DNA of 64,000 nucleotides, from assembly GCA_965203305.1 (NCBI GenBank), contig OZ241874.1, positions 1,054,001-1,118,000 of the forward strand. The letters run 5' to 3'. The position numbers and the translations under genes are program-made. This DNA is from Bin80 sp965203305. Its GTDB lineage: Bacteria > Bacteroidota > Rhodothermia > Rhodothermales > Bin80. This document shows positions 36,856 through 46,122 of the stretch, in pieces (position 1 is the stretch's first letter; every line of letters begins with the position of its first letter). Under the pieces are notes generated by a model. The model made no database searches. It saw only the letters and a list, made by a program, of their open reading frames with translations, and was not told where the DNA came from.

Positions 36856-37037
36856 ACCAACCAGTACACCCGACGGGAGTACCATTTCTCCGCAATCATT
36901 CAGTGCACTGTTTCGTTTGACCCGGGCTGATAGCAACTGAACGGGCGGTGAGCTAATCCACATTTTCACATGTGCGGCCGTCTTGGCATGGCATTTGTTA
37001 ATTTTATTCGGTGAAAGCAGGATGGTAGGTGATAGGC

Positions 37038-37601
37038 ATGCCGTGGAAAAAACGGACCAGCCAGATGGCATTTGTTTCCGGGCGTGAGAAACGCCTGTGG
37101 GGGGTGGCTCTTCTTGTCATATTAACGATTTACTCTACGCTCGGGGTAGTGGAGGCTTGGCTCCAGCCGATACAAAACAGCGGCTGGAGTACAGAGATAT
37201 TCCTGTCTGGATGCTTCCTGATTTTCGTATTCGTGATCACCCAGGGAATGAATGCAGTTCCAGGATGGAAGGAAATCATCATCGCTCTCATCGCAGGTGT
37301 AGTCTATTTGATTGTACTCAGGAACATTGATTTCCCAGAGGAGCGGATGCATATAATCATGTATGGGGTGGTGGCACTTTTGATCCATGCGGCATTACTG
37401 GAACGCTTCGCCACGAGGAGTCGGAATCTCGTCAGTGCCATGATCGTCATTGCAGTTACGGCCTGCCTTGGCACGATTGACGAATTGATTCAGATGATGT
37501 TGCCGAGCCGTGTTTCTGATGTGCGAGACATTGAGTATAATGTTCTAGCGGCAATTATGGCCGTGTCCACCAACACATTATTGCGATGGGCAAGAGGCTA
37601 A
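37038..37601 (+). CDS. VanZ-like family membrane protein
   Basis: 187 aa from the ATG at 37038 (a GTG at 37029 would add three residues). Four to five hydrophobic segments are present. The family signature is at the C-terminal side: ACLGTIDELIQMMLPSRVSDVRDIEYNV, written here in overlapping pieces, followed by a last TM. The acidic D-E and the R..D...D/N pattern in this stretch typify VanZ-like proteins. VanZ itself gives low-level teicoplanin resistance, but most relatives have no known function. It stands alone, convergent to the acyltransferase gene on its right and outside the accessory island. Confidence 0.75.
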   Translation: MPWKKRTSQMAFVSGREKRLWGVALLVILTIYSTLGVVEAWLQPIQNSGWSTEIFLSGCFLIFVFVITQGMNAVPGWKEIIIALIAGVVYLIVLRNIDFPEERMHIIMYGVVALLIHAALLERFATRSRNLVSAMIVIAVTACLGTIDELIQMMLPSRVSDVRDIEYNVLAAIMAVSTNTLLRWARG

Positions 37602-37602
37602 G

Positions 37603-37659
37603 TGCGGATTCCGCTTGTGCAGGCCATGGATTACGGACGATCTGGGCCGCGAATCCGCA
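37603..37659. terminator. Inverted repeat between convergent genes
   Basis: TGCGGATTC at 37603-37611 and its complement GAATCCGCA at 37651-37659 could form a 9-bp stem with a long loop, between the stops of the VanZ-like gene and the acyltransferase gene. There is no T-run, so a role as terminator is only a suggestion. Confidence 0.25.
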
Positions 37660-37679
37660 GCTAATCGGCCGGCATCAGG

Positions 37680-38837
37680 CTACCGTACAGGTTCTTTCAG
37701 GGGAGCCTCTAGGATCGCATATTCCCGATCCACTACGGCATTGATGGATTCCAGAAAGTTCTTCACACGATGATTGTTGTCCAGAATCCAGCTGGTCTCG
37801 CTTGCCTGGTACCCATAGTGTACGGATCGCTCAATGGTTTCCAGAACAGGTGGAATAAAAAATGCCCTGCCATGACAGGATTTGCGCACGCCCATAAGGA
37901 GAGTGCGTACCTCTCGCATGCCAGCAAACTTTGTCAGCAGTAACAGCTTGGCCAAGCCAAGCGGAAGGAGCCGTCCGTCAGGAAGCCGCTGAAGGGCAGG
38001 ATTGATGTCGGGAAGGCTCACCGCAAACCCCACAGGCTCTCCGTTCAGCTCCACAATAAAACAGATCCTTGGATCCACAATCTGCTTCATTGCTTTGGCG
38101 AGATGAGCGAACTCACTGTCTGTAACGGGAACGAACCCCCAGTTGTCCGACCAGGCATCATTGTAGATTTCCCGTATTGTCACGATCTCCTCGTCAAAAC
38201 ATGTCATGTCCAGTGTCCGGACGGAAAGCCCTGGATTACGGCGATACACAATCTCTGCCCCGCGCCGTAGGCGATCAAGAGCAATGTGCTTGCGGTGAAT
38301 ATAGTAGGCCCACAGAGTCATGGCACGGGTGAACCCCCACTGCAGCAGATAGTCCTCGTAGTAGGGAGGGTTGTGTGTCGTCATGATTGCTGGAAACCGG
38401 TCAAACCCGTTCACCAAAAGACCGGCGGGATCATTCAGGGACGGATTCACTGGACCGCGAACGACTTTCATTCCCTGTTCTTGAAGCCATGATGCCGCCG
38501 CGTGCAACAATGATTCGGCAGTTTCGAAGCGTTCTTCGGTTTCAAAAAACCCAAAGAATCCGGCATCGTCTGCATGTGTCTTCAGGTGCATGCCGTTAAT
38601 GATTGCTGCAATTCGTCCTGTTACCCGCCCTGCATCGTCAAATGCCAGAAAGAGCTGCATGAGACCATGCTCAAAGAACGGGTTCTTGCGAGGATTCAGA
38701 GTCTCATACAGGTCCACACGAAGCGGAGGAGTCCAGTATACGTTGCCCCGATAGAGATCGTAGGGGAACTGTATGAAACGTCGCAGATCTCGTCGCGACC
38801 GAACCGGCCGAACAATGCACAAGGGAGAAGCCGGCAT
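37680..38837 (-). CDS. GNAT-fold acyltransferase, ceramide-synthase-like by context
   Basis: 385 aa, no signal peptide. The N-terminus (RDLRRFIQFPYDLYRGNVYWTPPL) and FFGFFETEERFETAESLL, then KVVRGPVNPSLNDPAGLLV and NPPYYEDYLLQWGF, are typical of a family of large GNAT-like proteins found beside serine palmitoyltransferase genes. In Caulobacter a GNAT-type protein acts as bacterial ceramide synthase, transferring an acyl chain from acyl-CoA to the sphingoid base. Here the gene follows the Spt-like gene by 2 nt on the same strand, so a role in sphingolipid acylation is reasonable but inferred. A phenotype-neutral alternative is an uncharacterised N-acetyltransferase. Confidence 0.62.
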   Translation of the reverse strand: MPASPLCIVRPVRSRRDLRRFIQFPYDLYRGNVYWTPPLRVDLYETLNPRKNPFFEHGLMQLFLAFDDAGRVTGRIAAIINGMHLKTHADDAGFFGFFETEERFETAESLLHAAASWLQEQGMKVVRGPVNPSLNDPAGLLVNGFDRFPAIMTTHNPPYYEDYLLQWGFTRAMTLWAYYIHRKHIALDRLRRGAEIVYRRNPGLSVRTLDMTCFDEEIVTIREIYNDAWSDNWGFVPVTDSEFAHLAKAMKQIVDPRICFIVELNGEPVGFAVSLPDINPALQRLPDGRLLPLGLAKLLLLTKFAGMREVRTLLMGVRKSCHGRAFFIPPVLETIERSVHYGYQASETSWILDNNHRVKNFLESINAVVDREYAILEAPLKEPVR

Positions 38838-38839
38838 GG

Positions 38840-40102
38840 CTACACTACATGGTTGGTCTCCAGTACCCCATGTTTTTGTCCTACTCGGTAGAAGGCTTCC
38901 AGAATCCTGTCCAAGTCCTCATCCGTGTGTGTCGCCATATAAGATGTGCGCATGATGGTCAGACCGCGCGGAACAGCTCCGCGCCAAGGAACGACAGGAT
39001 TAACAAATACGCCCTCTTCCAGCAGGTCAGTCCAGAACTGGAAGGCCATCATCATGTCTTTCCCGACTACAACTGGAATGATCGGAGCTTCACTGGTCCA
39101 AACATCAAACCCTGCATTCCGGAATCCATCTCTCATGTAATTCGAGATCTGCCACAGGCGATCCAGCCGCCAAGTTTCTTCCTGAAGAATTTCCAGACAC
39201 TTAAGCACTGTGGCCACGGTGCTCGGAGGCATGGAAGCACTGAAAATGTGTGCACGAGACATGTGACGGATGTACTCAATCACATCGCGGTCTCCGGTGA
39301 CAAAGCCCCCCAGGGAAGAAAAGCTCTTGGAAAAGGTGCCAGTGGTGAGAGGCACCTCGCTGTCCAGTCCAAAATAGGCCGCGGATCCCCGGCCTCCCGG
39401 ACCAATGACTCCGACCGCATGGGCATCGTCCAGCATGAGGGCTGCATCAAATTCCTGGGACAGTTTGACCAGTTCAGGCACCTGTGCAATTCGACCACTC
39501 ATGGAGAAGACTCCGTCCGTCACAATGAGCTTGTCCGATTCAGGCTGTTCATTCTCGGCTTTCTCAAGAAGCCTGCGCAGATGATTCAAGTCAAAATGAC
39601 GGTATCGCCAGCAGTTCGCTTCGCTGACCTGCGTTCCAGCAACAACACATGCATGGTTCTCCTTGTCGGAGAAGATCAGGTCATTTTTGGAAGTGATGCC
39701 TTGAATTACTCCCATATTCGTCATGTACCCGGTAGAGAACAGAACGCAGGCCTCTTTTTGCATGAAGGCGGCAAGTTTCGTCTCCAGCTCAAGATGAATG
39801 TCCAGCGTTCCGTTCAAAAAGCGGCTTCCGGTGCAACCAGTTCCGTAGCGGGCAATGGCTTCATTGGCAGCTTCTTTGACCCGCGGGTCACTGGTCAGTC
39901 CGAGATAGTTGTTGGATCCGGCCATAATAAGCTCACGGCCATCAATGAACGCACGCGTCCCCTCACTGCGGGAAATCGCACGAAAATATGGATAGAGTCC
40001 GGCTTTCTTGGCCTCGCTAACTAGAGCACCGGGTGCGCTGAAGGCCCTTGTCTTTTCAAATAAGGGGGGCTCGGCGACAAGCGTACTGTCTTGGTCAATC
40101 AT
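38840..40102 (-). CDS. spt: Serine palmitoyltransferase-like alpha-oxoamine synthase
   Basis: 420 aa, a full-length PLP-dependent alpha-oxoamine synthase. The cofactor lysine is Lys259 in TGTFSKSFSSLGGF. SNNYLGL, GTGCTGSRFLNGT, ACVLFSTGYMTN and MLDDAHAVGV are the conserved fold-type I elements. The family includes KBL, BioF, HemA and Spt. The pairing with a GNAT acyltransferase and the absence of bio or thr genes nearby favour serine palmitoyltransferase, which condenses serine with palmitoyl-CoA to 3-ketosphinganine. The N-terminal extension (LFEKTRAFSAPG) is also like that of bacterial Spt. It is soluble and cytoplasmic, or loosely bound to the inner membrane. Confidence 0.8.
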   Translation of the reverse strand: MIDQDSTLVAEPPLFEKTRAFSAPGALVSEAKKAGLYPYFRAISRSEGTRAFIDGRELIMAGSNNYLGLTSDPRVKEAANEAIARYGTGCTGSRFLNGTLDIHLELETKLAAFMQKEACVLFSTGYMTNMGVIQGITSKNDLIFSDKENHACVVAGTQVSEANCWRYRHFDLNHLRRLLEKAENEQPESDKLIVTDGVFSMSGRIAQVPELVKLSQEFDAALMLDDAHAVGVIGPGGRGSAAYFGLDSEVPLTTGTFSKSFSSLGGFVTGDRDVIEYIRHMSRAHIFSASMPPSTVATVLKCLEILQEETWRLDRLWQISNYMRDGFRNAGFDVWTSEAPIIPVVVGKDMMMAFQFWTDLLEEGVFVNPVVPWRGAVPRGLTIMRTSYMATHTDEDLDRILEAFYRVGQKHGVLETNHVV

Positions 40103-40202
40103 GCAGAGAATGTAACAAGATCAAAATATCCAGTAATCGGGAAGCTGTCGTTGATATGTCAGATAATCCAGACTCGTGATAAATAAGTGCAGTCGCAACA
40201 GG

Positions 40203-40823
40203 TTACCAGGTGAGTGCAAGTCCCAACCGTTCTGGTCCTCCAGTCATCTGGACTGTCAGAGATTCGTTAACGTCAAATTCCGCCAAATGTGCGCTTACAT
40301 AAGCATCAATAACTGTGAACCCGTACCATGCAATCGTGCCAAGATACAACAAATCTCTGTTTCGCCGGAGGTTATCCCGTTGCGCCCGGATCTGGGGTTC
40401 CAGCCTGTTGCGACGAGCTCCTGCCTCATCAGGCATAAGTTCTGATTCAGGCCTTAGGTTCAAGTCGCGAAGAAGTCGGGAATAGTCACGCTCATATTCT
40501 GGAAAAACTGCCGTCCCGTCCGCATTCGTACGTGCTGTATAGAGATAGGCATGCTGATAGAGACGATATCTGCGGTGTACCAGAAGGGCAGAGCCTGCAA
40601 AGGCGGCCATTCCTGCATATACGATTGGTACCTTGTAGTACTCACGGTTATACAGCTGTCCCCACCCTGGTACGAAAGCCCGACGCAAGGCAGCTTTTGG
40701 ATCTGATTTGCGGAGTACGGAAGAGGTTGTGGTCGTATCGGACTGTCCATTCACTGGCAATGAGGGCAGGATCCATACGGCGATACACAGAAATACAGAC
40801 ACTCTCAGGGGGTGACCAGTCAT
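40203..40823 (-). CDS. DUF5683 family membrane protein
   Basis: 206 aa with a signal peptide (residues 1-26, ending VNGQ). Then comes RRAFVPGWGQLYNREYYKVPIVYAG, in overlapping form the DUF5683 signature, two hydrophobic segments (about 68-90 and 163-180) and a charged helical part. DUF5683 genes commonly follow parB in Bacteroidota. The function is unknown. It starts 3 nt after the parB stop and so is almost certainly in its operon. The final residues (ERLGLALTW) look like an outer-membrane type C-terminus ending in an aromatic residue. Confidence 0.78.
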   Translation of the reverse strand: MTGHPLRVSVFLCIAVWILPSLPVNGQSDTTTTSSVLRKSDPKAALRRAFVPGWGQLYNREYYKVPIVYAGMAAFAGSALLVHRRYRLYQHAYLYTARTNADGTAVFPEYERDYSRLLRDLNLRPESELMPDEAGARRNRLEPQIRAQRDNLRRNRDLLYLGTIAWYGFTVIDAYVSAHLAEFDVNESLTVQMTGGPERLGLALTW

Positions 40824-40826
40824 GCA

Positions 40827-41714
40827 TCAACCGGAATGGGAAATCAGATCCAGAATGCGCGTCAGATCTTCCTCGCTGTAGTAGTGGATCACTACCTGTC
40901 CAGTCCCGCTTTTCGTATTTTTGATTTCTACTTTTGATCCCAGGTGTCTTCGGAGCTTGTTTTCTGCCTGTATGATGTATACTTTGGGGTCTGTCTTGGG
41001 ATGCTTTTTCTGTTTCTTTGGCTGTTTGGAAAGATTCTTCACCCGCTGCTCTACCTCGCGTACGCTGAGGCCTTCCCTCTGGATTTCAGAAAACAGCTGA
41101 TTCTTGCTCTGATCATCAGAAAGTGCAAGCAGGGCACGGGCATGCCCCGGGGTGATGATTCTTTTCCGTATCCCAACTTGTATGTTCGAGGGGAGATGCA
41201 GTAGACGCAGAAAATTTGTGATCTGAGGGCGTGACTTCCCGACCCGGTGCGAGACATCTTCCTGTGTCAGATTGTACTCCTCTATCAGCCTTTGATACCC
41301 CTGAGCAACTTCAATGGGATTTAAGTCCTCCCGCTGGACATTCTCCACCAGTGCCATCTCCAGGATTCGTACATCTTTGGCGGGACGGATGTAGGCCGGA
41401 ATTTTCTCGAGTCCGGCGAGCTTGGCCGCTTTGAGTCGCCTCTCCCCGCTGATCAACTCAAACGCATCTCCTTTGGTGGCCCGAACGGTAACTGGCTGAA
41501 TAATCCCTAGTTGCTCAATGGATTTTGCGAGGGAGTGCAGAGCCTCTGGAGAAAATTCCTGTCGGGGCTGAAACGGATTGGGCTGAATCAAACCGATGGG
41601 CAAGTCAAATATCCCCCCTGCAAGGGCACGGGCATCTTCCCTGGAGCGCAGCTGTCCATCTGCACCAAGCAATGCATCCAGTCCACGTCCAAGGGCAGGT
41701 TTCTGATTTTTCAT
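40827..41714 (-). CDS. parB: Chromosome partitioning protein ParB
   Basis: 295 aa. The N-terminus ALGRGLDALLG is typical. The CTP-binding ParB/Srx domain contains NPFQPRQEF, GIIQPVTVR and the GERRLKAAKLAG box, followed by ENVQREDLNPIEVAQGY. A helix-turn-helix (TQEDVSHRVGKSRPQITNFLRL) reads parS. The C-terminal about 40 residues (HLGSKVEIKNTKSGTGQVVI) form the dimerisation domain. It loads as a CTP-gated clamp around the origin. It lies 71 nt after parA. A parS-like palindrome is seen at 47833, about 5 kb away, so the replication origin may be near. Confidence 0.96.
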   Translation of the reverse strand: MKNQKPALGRGLDALLGADGQLRSREDARALAGGIFDLPIGLIQPNPFQPRQEFSPEALHSLAKSIEQLGIIQPVTVRATKGDAFELISGERRLKAAKLAGLEKIPAYIRPAKDVRILEMALVENVQREDLNPIEVAQGYQRLIEEYNLTQEDVSHRVGKSRPQITNFLRLLHLPSNIQVGIRKRIITPGHARALLALSDDQSKNQLFSEIQREGLSVREVEQRVKNLSKQPKKQKKHPKTDPKVYIIQAENKLRRHLGSKVEIKNTKSGTGQVVIHYYSEEDLTRILDLISHSG

Positions 41715-41785
41715 GTACGACAGAGATGGATAACGATCAGGAGATGATGAAAACGGCAGTCAGGCAATCCCCGAAATGTAACAAA

Positions 41786-42598
41786 TTAACTGCTTGACGG
41801 GGAAGCAAAGTCAGGGGTTTCTGTCTTTGAGGAGGAATCGCGCTGGATCATTTCCCTTGCGAGAGCGAGATAGTTGCGAGCTCCGGTGCTTGTTGCGTTG
41901 TACAGAAGGACAGGTTTTCCGAAGCTGGGAGCTTCGGCAACCGTCACATTCCGCTTGATGATGGTAGTGAAGACCTGCTTGCCAAAATAGCTCCTGACTT
42001 CCTCGGCAACCTGCTTGGAAAGCCGCAAACGCGGATCATAGAGCGTTAAAAGTACTCCTGAAATCTGAAGGTCAGGATTGAGTCCGTCTCGTATGATTTT
42101 GATGGTATTCAGGAGCAGTCCAAGGCCTTCCAGAGCAAAATACTCCACCTGAACGGGAATAATCACGCCATCAGCGGCAGTCAGAGCATTGACGGTCAGC
42201 AGTCCGAGAGAGGGAGGACAGTCAATAATGACATAATCGTAGTCTTGTGCCAGACCACCTAGTGTACGCTTCAGTAACTGCTCGCGATGATGTACGCTGA
42301 TCAGTTCAATTTCCGCACCGACAAGGTTGATGTTCGCAGGAAGCAAATCCAGATGGGGGATATCCTCGGGAGAGCGTATCATGTCAGCCGGGGAAGTCTT
42401 CCCGACAATGACCTCGTAGATGGACTGCTTGATATCCCTGACATTATACCCCAGGCTTGATGTACAATTTGCCTGCGGGTCCATGTCAACCAGCAATGTC
42501 CGATGTTCCAGTACTGCAAGAGATACTGCAAGGTTGGCGGCGGTTGTAGTTTTCCCGACCCCTCCTTTCTGATTGGCAATTGCTATGATTTTGCCCAT
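41786..42598 (-). CDS. parA: Chromosome partitioning ATPase ParA (Soj)
   Basis: 270 aa. The deviant Walker A (KGGVGKTTTAANLAVSLA, with the signature Lys) is at residues 11-28. LLVDMDPQAN and YDYVIIDCPPSLGLLT are the Walker A' and B segments. It lacks the N-terminal DNA-binding extension of plasmid ParA, so it is of the chromosomal Soj type. It binds DNA non-specifically in the ATP state and is stimulated by ParB. The gene begins the parA-parB-DUF5683 block on the minus strand and is preceded by a DUF5989 microprotein gene, 55 nt upstream. Confidence 0.96.
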   Translation of the reverse strand: MGKIIAIANQKGGVGKTTTAANLAVSLAVLEHRTLLVDMDPQANCTSSLGYNVRDIKQSIYEVIVGKTSPADMIRSPEDIPHLDLLPANINLVGAEIELISVHHREQLLKRTLGGLAQDYDYVIIDCPPSLGLLTVNALTAADGVIIPVQVEYFALEGLGLLLNTIKIIRDGLNPDLQISGVLLTLYDPRLRLSKQVAEEVRSYFGKQVFTTIIKRNVTVAEAPSFGKPVLLYNATSTGARNYLALAREMIQRDSSSKTETPDFASPSSS

Positions 42599-42653
42599 TG
42601 AGTCTGGATCAGATCGTGACCTTGTCTGTGATCTGTGAACGCAAGAATGAAAA

Positions 42654-42812
42654 TCAGAAGAGAGAATAAATGAATGGTGCCAGTGCTGAACCTTGCGTTA
42701 GTACGATCAGGAGACTTAGCAGGAGCAGAACGACCACAATAGGAGTTAACCAGTACTTCTTGCGCATCCCGAGAAACCGCAGAAATTCAACAGAGATTTT
42801 CAATTTGCTCAT
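42654..42812 (-). CDS. DUF5989 family membrane microprotein
   Basis: 52 aa, so it is easily missed. It reads MSKLKISVEFLRFLGMRKKY, then a single TM (PIVVVLLLLSLLIVLTQG) and ends SALAPFIYSLF. This pattern (short amphipathic head with FLR.RKK, one TM, LTQGSA.APFIY.LF tail) is that of DUF5989 proteins, which often accompany carbamoyltransferase or SGNH-hydrolase genes; none is present here. It sits between parA and a divergent permease operon. The function is unknown. Confidence 0.8.
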   Translation of the reverse strand: MSKLKISVEFLRFLGMRKKYWLTPIVVVLLLLSLLIVLTQGSALAPFIYSLF

Positions 42813-42970
42813 GAGAAAGACAGAGAAACCACCGTCTTCTTTTACGCAATCACTCCGTCAAGTATCCAAAACTTCCAGAGGCTCTGAAAGAGTGCAGTCA
42901 GCGAGGGGTATGCAACCCGATCACGGCTGCTGCGTACGCACTGGAAGCAAACAGAGTGTGAGGTGCTGAT

Positions 42971-44200
42971 TTGATCCGTTTTTTCATTGAAACCTGGGAA
43001 AGTTTCAATATTGCTCTGCGTTCTCTGAATACCAATCGTCTGCGCAGCGGGCTGACGATGCTCGGTATCATCATAGGGATTGTGACGGTGACTGCCATGA
43101 TCACCGTGATCAATGGACTGGAGAATGCCATGGATCGCTCTCTGGCACTTTTGGGCACAAATGCTCTGTATGTTCAGAAAACTAGCTGGTTTATACAGCC
43201 CAGCGAGTGGGCGCGTCAGCGGTCACGCCCGGATTTGCGGGAGGACCTGACAGAATACATTCGGGAACGATCAGAATATGCGGCCGCGATTGCTCCGCTT
43301 GCCCAGACAGGCCGCCCCATTCGATACCGTGACCGTGCACTGCGCGGTGTGTTTATCCAGGGATCTACTCCCGAAATTGCAAGTGTAGACAATGTTGAGC
43401 TTTCGGACGGCCGCTGGTACAATGATCTTGACAATCTGGTTGCCCGAAATGTTGTTGTGATTGGTCATGCCGTAAGTGAATCCCTGTTTCCAAGTGAACG
43501 GCCAGTCGGGAAGACGGTCAGGATCGGAGGCAAAAGATTCGAGGTCATTGGTGTCCTGAAGGAACAGGGCAAATTCTTCGGATTATTTTCGTTTGACGAG
43601 CAGGCCCAGATCCCACTCCGAACCTTTGAGCGACATTTTGGGCGCTTCCGAAGTTTGACGATCAAGGTCAATGCCGCCTCCGCGAATACAGTACCGTTAC
43701 TGGAAGAGGAACTGACAGGAATCGTGAGAGCTGCCCGGGGACTGGATGCAATGGAAGGGGACAACTTTTCCATCAACAAAACAGAAGCCTTCCGGGATCA
43801 GCTGGCAAACATCAAGACCATCGTGTATGCAATTGGCATATTTTTGACAGGTCTGGCACTGGTTGTTGGTGGAATTGGTGTGATGAATATCATGTTTGTA
43901 ACGGTCAGGGAGCGTACCCGGGAGATCGGAGTCCGAAAAGCTGTCGGAGCCAGCCGAAGAGCTGTACTTTCGCAATTTCTGATAGAAGCCGTTCTTGTAT
44001 GTATTGTTGCTGGAGCCATAGGGATCGTGCTCTCCCTCGGCGTAACAGCGATTGTGAATCAGTTTGTTCCTGCGTCCTTTGCAATGGGGACGGTTCTCCT
44101 GGCGTTTGGAATCTGTGTGGGAGTGGGTGTCATCTTCGGTGTAGTACCTGCGTGGAATGCTGCCCGGATGGATCCTATTAATGCATTGCGTTACAGCTAG
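42971..44200 (+). CDS. MacB/FtsX-type ABC transporter permease
   Basis: 409 aa, starting with TTG at 42971 behind GAGGTG. TM1 is at about residues 27-50, followed by a periplasmic MacB_PCD-like domain of about 220 residues and the FtsX domain with three TM helices (about 282-310, 330-360, 372-395). EIGVRKAVGASRRAVLSQFLIEA is the FtsX-family coupling element (written in under 24 residues; key part RKAVGA). Such permeases act as mechanotransmission machines with an ATPase and often an efflux adaptor. Neither an ATPase nor an adaptor gene adjoins it here. The stop abuts the ATG of a paralogue. Confidence 0.88.
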   Translation: MIRFFIETWESFNIALRSLNTNRLRSGLTMLGIIIGIVTVTAMITVINGLENAMDRSLALLGTNALYVQKTSWFIQPSEWARQRSRPDLREDLTEYIRERSEYAAAIAPLAQTGRPIRYRDRALRGVFIQGSTPEIASVDNVELSDGRWYNDLDNLVARNVVVIGHAVSESLFPSERPVGKTVRIGGKRFEVIGVLKEQGKFFGLFSFDEQAQIPLRTFERHFGRFRSLTIKVNAASANTVPLLEEELTGIVRAARGLDAMEGDNFSINKTEAFRDQLANIKTIVYAIGIFLTGLALVVGGIGVMNIMFVTVRERTREIGVRKAVGASRRAVLSQFLIEAVLVCIVAGAIGIVLSLGVTAIVNQFVPASFAMGTVLLAFGICVGVGVIFGVVPAWNAARMDPINALRYS

Positions 44201-45424
44201 ATGGTCAATCTTGAGTTTGTACGTCTGGCATGGGAGATCATACGCAGCCACAAGTTGCGCTCCATGCTCACGCTGCTGGGGATTGTAATTGGTGTGTTCG
44301 CCATCATTGTAGCAGTGACAGCAGTGCAGGTCATAGAGACAAAACTGGTGGACACGGTCGAATCTTTCGGGGCGACAAGCTTCACGATTTCCAGAACGGA
44401 TGGCTTCAGTCAATCCGGCTCCCAGTACCGAGCACGGCGTAATATCACATATGACGATATGATCAGATATGCAGAGAAGGCAAGTCTTCCTTCTGCAATC
44501 AGTCCGACCATGCAAGTGACCGGCTCCGTAGAAGCACGATATGGAGATCGTGCCACAGAGAATGTCATCACGAAGCTGGGAGGGAATGAGTACTGGCTCA
44601 CAATCAACGGATTTGATGTTGGTCAGGGTCGGAATATAACGGAACTGGATGTGGAGCTGGGACGAGATGTAGTGGTGATTGGGCACGACATTCGTGAGAG
44701 ACTCTTTCCAAACATCAATCCGGTCGGAAAATCCATTATCATAGGAGGCAGCCGGTATCAAATTGTTGGAGTCATGGCCGAGAAGGGAGACGTATTTGGA
44801 AATAATGTTGATCTCATGGCACTGGTCCCGATTACAAACATGATTCAGACGTACAGTGCGGCACAGCGCGATATTGAGATTAAAGTGGAGACAAGGACCA
44901 TGGAAACCATTGATGAGGCAATGGAAGAAGCCATAGGAATCCTCAGGGTCGTTCGCGGTGTGAAGCCCGGGGAAGAGAATAATTTTGAAATTCAGAGTTC
45001 GGAATCCTTTGTTGACCGAATTAGAGGGGTTACTGGTCAGGTCAAGATTGGAGGTGCTGTTGTTGGCCTGATTACACTGCTGTCGGCCGGAATTGGCGTA
45101 ATGAATATTATGCTTGTATCGGTTGCCGAGCGTACTCGGGAAATTGGTATACGAAAAGCAGTCGGCGCGCGTCGGCGGGATGTGTTAAGCCAGTTTCTGT
45201 ATGAAGCTATTTTTCTGTGCCAGATTGGAGGTGTTACCGGCATTCTGATTGGAGTGCTTGGAGGAAATGTTGCAGGGAGATTTTTTGATGTATCTTTCGT
45301 ATTTCCGTGGGCATGGGCGGTTGGTGCCGTTTTCGGAGTTACAGTGATTGCGCTGACATTTGGTGTGTATCCTGCATACAAGGCGGCAGGTCTTGATCCG
45401 ATTGAATCTTTGCGGCACGAATGA
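44201..45424 (+). CDS. MacB/FtsX-type ABC transporter permease, second subunit
   Basis: 407 aa, starting directly after the previous stop. Same plan: TM1 (about 19-44, SMLTLLGIVIGVFAIIVAV), a MacB_PCD periplasmic domain, and FtsX with RKAVGARRRDVLSQFLYEA and three TM helices. The two permeases are clear paralogues and probably form a heterodimer, since they are co-transcribed. An ATPase must be encoded elsewhere. The stop overlaps the rpiA ATG by four bases (ATGA), although no functional link to sugar metabolism is evident. Confidence 0.88.
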   Translation: MVNLEFVRLAWEIIRSHKLRSMLTLLGIVIGVFAIIVAVTAVQVIETKLVDTVESFGATSFTISRTDGFSQSGSQYRARRNITYDDMIRYAEKASLPSAISPTMQVTGSVEARYGDRATENVITKLGGNEYWLTINGFDVGQGRNITELDVELGRDVVVIGHDIRERLFPNINPVGKSIIIGGSRYQIVGVMAEKGDVFGNNVDLMALVPITNMIQTYSAAQRDIEIKVETRTMETIDEAMEEAIGILRVVRGVKPGEENNFEIQSSESFVDRIRGVTGQVKIGGAVVGLITLLSAGIGVMNIMLVSVAERTREIGIRKAVGARRRDVLSQFLYEAIFLCQIGGVTGILIGVLGGNVAGRFFDVSFVFPWAWAVGAVFGVTVIALTFGVYPAYKAAGLDPIESLRHE

Positions 45425-46122
45425 CAGAGCAGGATTTGGCGAAGAAGCGGGCTGGAGAGGAGGCTGCCCGCTATGTGGAGGATGGCATGACCATCGGACT
45501 TGGCACTGGCTCTACCACGGCGTTCGCAATTGCCGCTATTGGAAAGAGAATACAGGAAGAGAGTCTGAATATCCGGGGAATTCCGACATCCAGCTCGGCC
45601 GAGATCAAAGCACGTCATCATGGCATTCCTGTCTGTACATTTGATGATGTGAGCGGGAAGCTGGATATTGCATTTGATGGTGCGGATGAGGTCTGTCCAG
45701 AGCTTAATCTGATCAAGGGCAGGGGCGCAGCGCATACCCGTGAAAAACTTGTTGCCAGCCAGTCTCGCAGGTTCATTGTACTGGTAGACCCCTCCAAACT
45801 GGTGGATCGCTTGGGTACGAAAACATCTGTCCCCATTGAAATCATTCCGTTTGCAACCCCGGTTATCTTGCGCACTCTCCATGACATGGAAGCCAGTGCA
45901 TCTTTGCGTCTGGGAGTTCGAAAAGATGGTCCGATTGTGACAGATCAGGGATTCTGGATCGTGGATGCTGAATTTCCCTCAATAGCGGATCCCGCCAGTC
46001 TCGGTCACACATTGCAGGGAATGCCCGGAGTTTTGGATCACGGACTGTTTGTCGGTCTTGCTACGGATGTGATCGTAGGCACGAAGTCAGGCATTGATGT
46101 GACCCGCCGTTCAGACGGCTGA
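45421..46122 (+). CDS. rpiA: Ribose-5-phosphate isomerase A
   Basis: 233 aa, normal RpiA size. Signature elements are GLGTGSTTAFAI (phosphate loop), DIAFDGADEV (catalytic Asp pair), IKGRGAAHTREKL and the C-terminal GVLDHGLFVGLATDVIVG. It interconverts ribose 5-phosphate and ribulose 5-phosphate in the pentose phosphate pathway. In most RpiA the loop reads KGGGAA; here it is KGRGAA, a small deviation. The start is at an ATG that overlaps the permease stop. Confidence 0.96.
   Translation: MTEQDLAKKRAGEEAARYVEDGMTIGLGTGSTTAFAIAAIGKRIQEESLNIRGIPTSSSAEIKARHHGIPVCTFDDVSGKLDIAFDGADEVCPELNLIKGRGAAHTREKLVASQSRRFIVLVDPSKLVDRLGTKTSVPIEIIPFATPVILRTLHDMEASASLRLGVRKDGPIVTDQGFWIVDAEFPSIADPASLGHTLQGMPGVLDHGLFVGLATDVIVGTKSGIDVTRRSDG

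Noticed and set aside
38849..40024. A 391-codon plus-strand open frame opposite the Spt-like gene
   Set aside because: The minus-strand gene has all PLP-enzyme motifs; the opposite frame shows none.
43697..44761. Long minus-strand open frame opposite the two permeases
   Set aside because: It crosses the border of two clear FtsX-type genes and has no recognisable domain.
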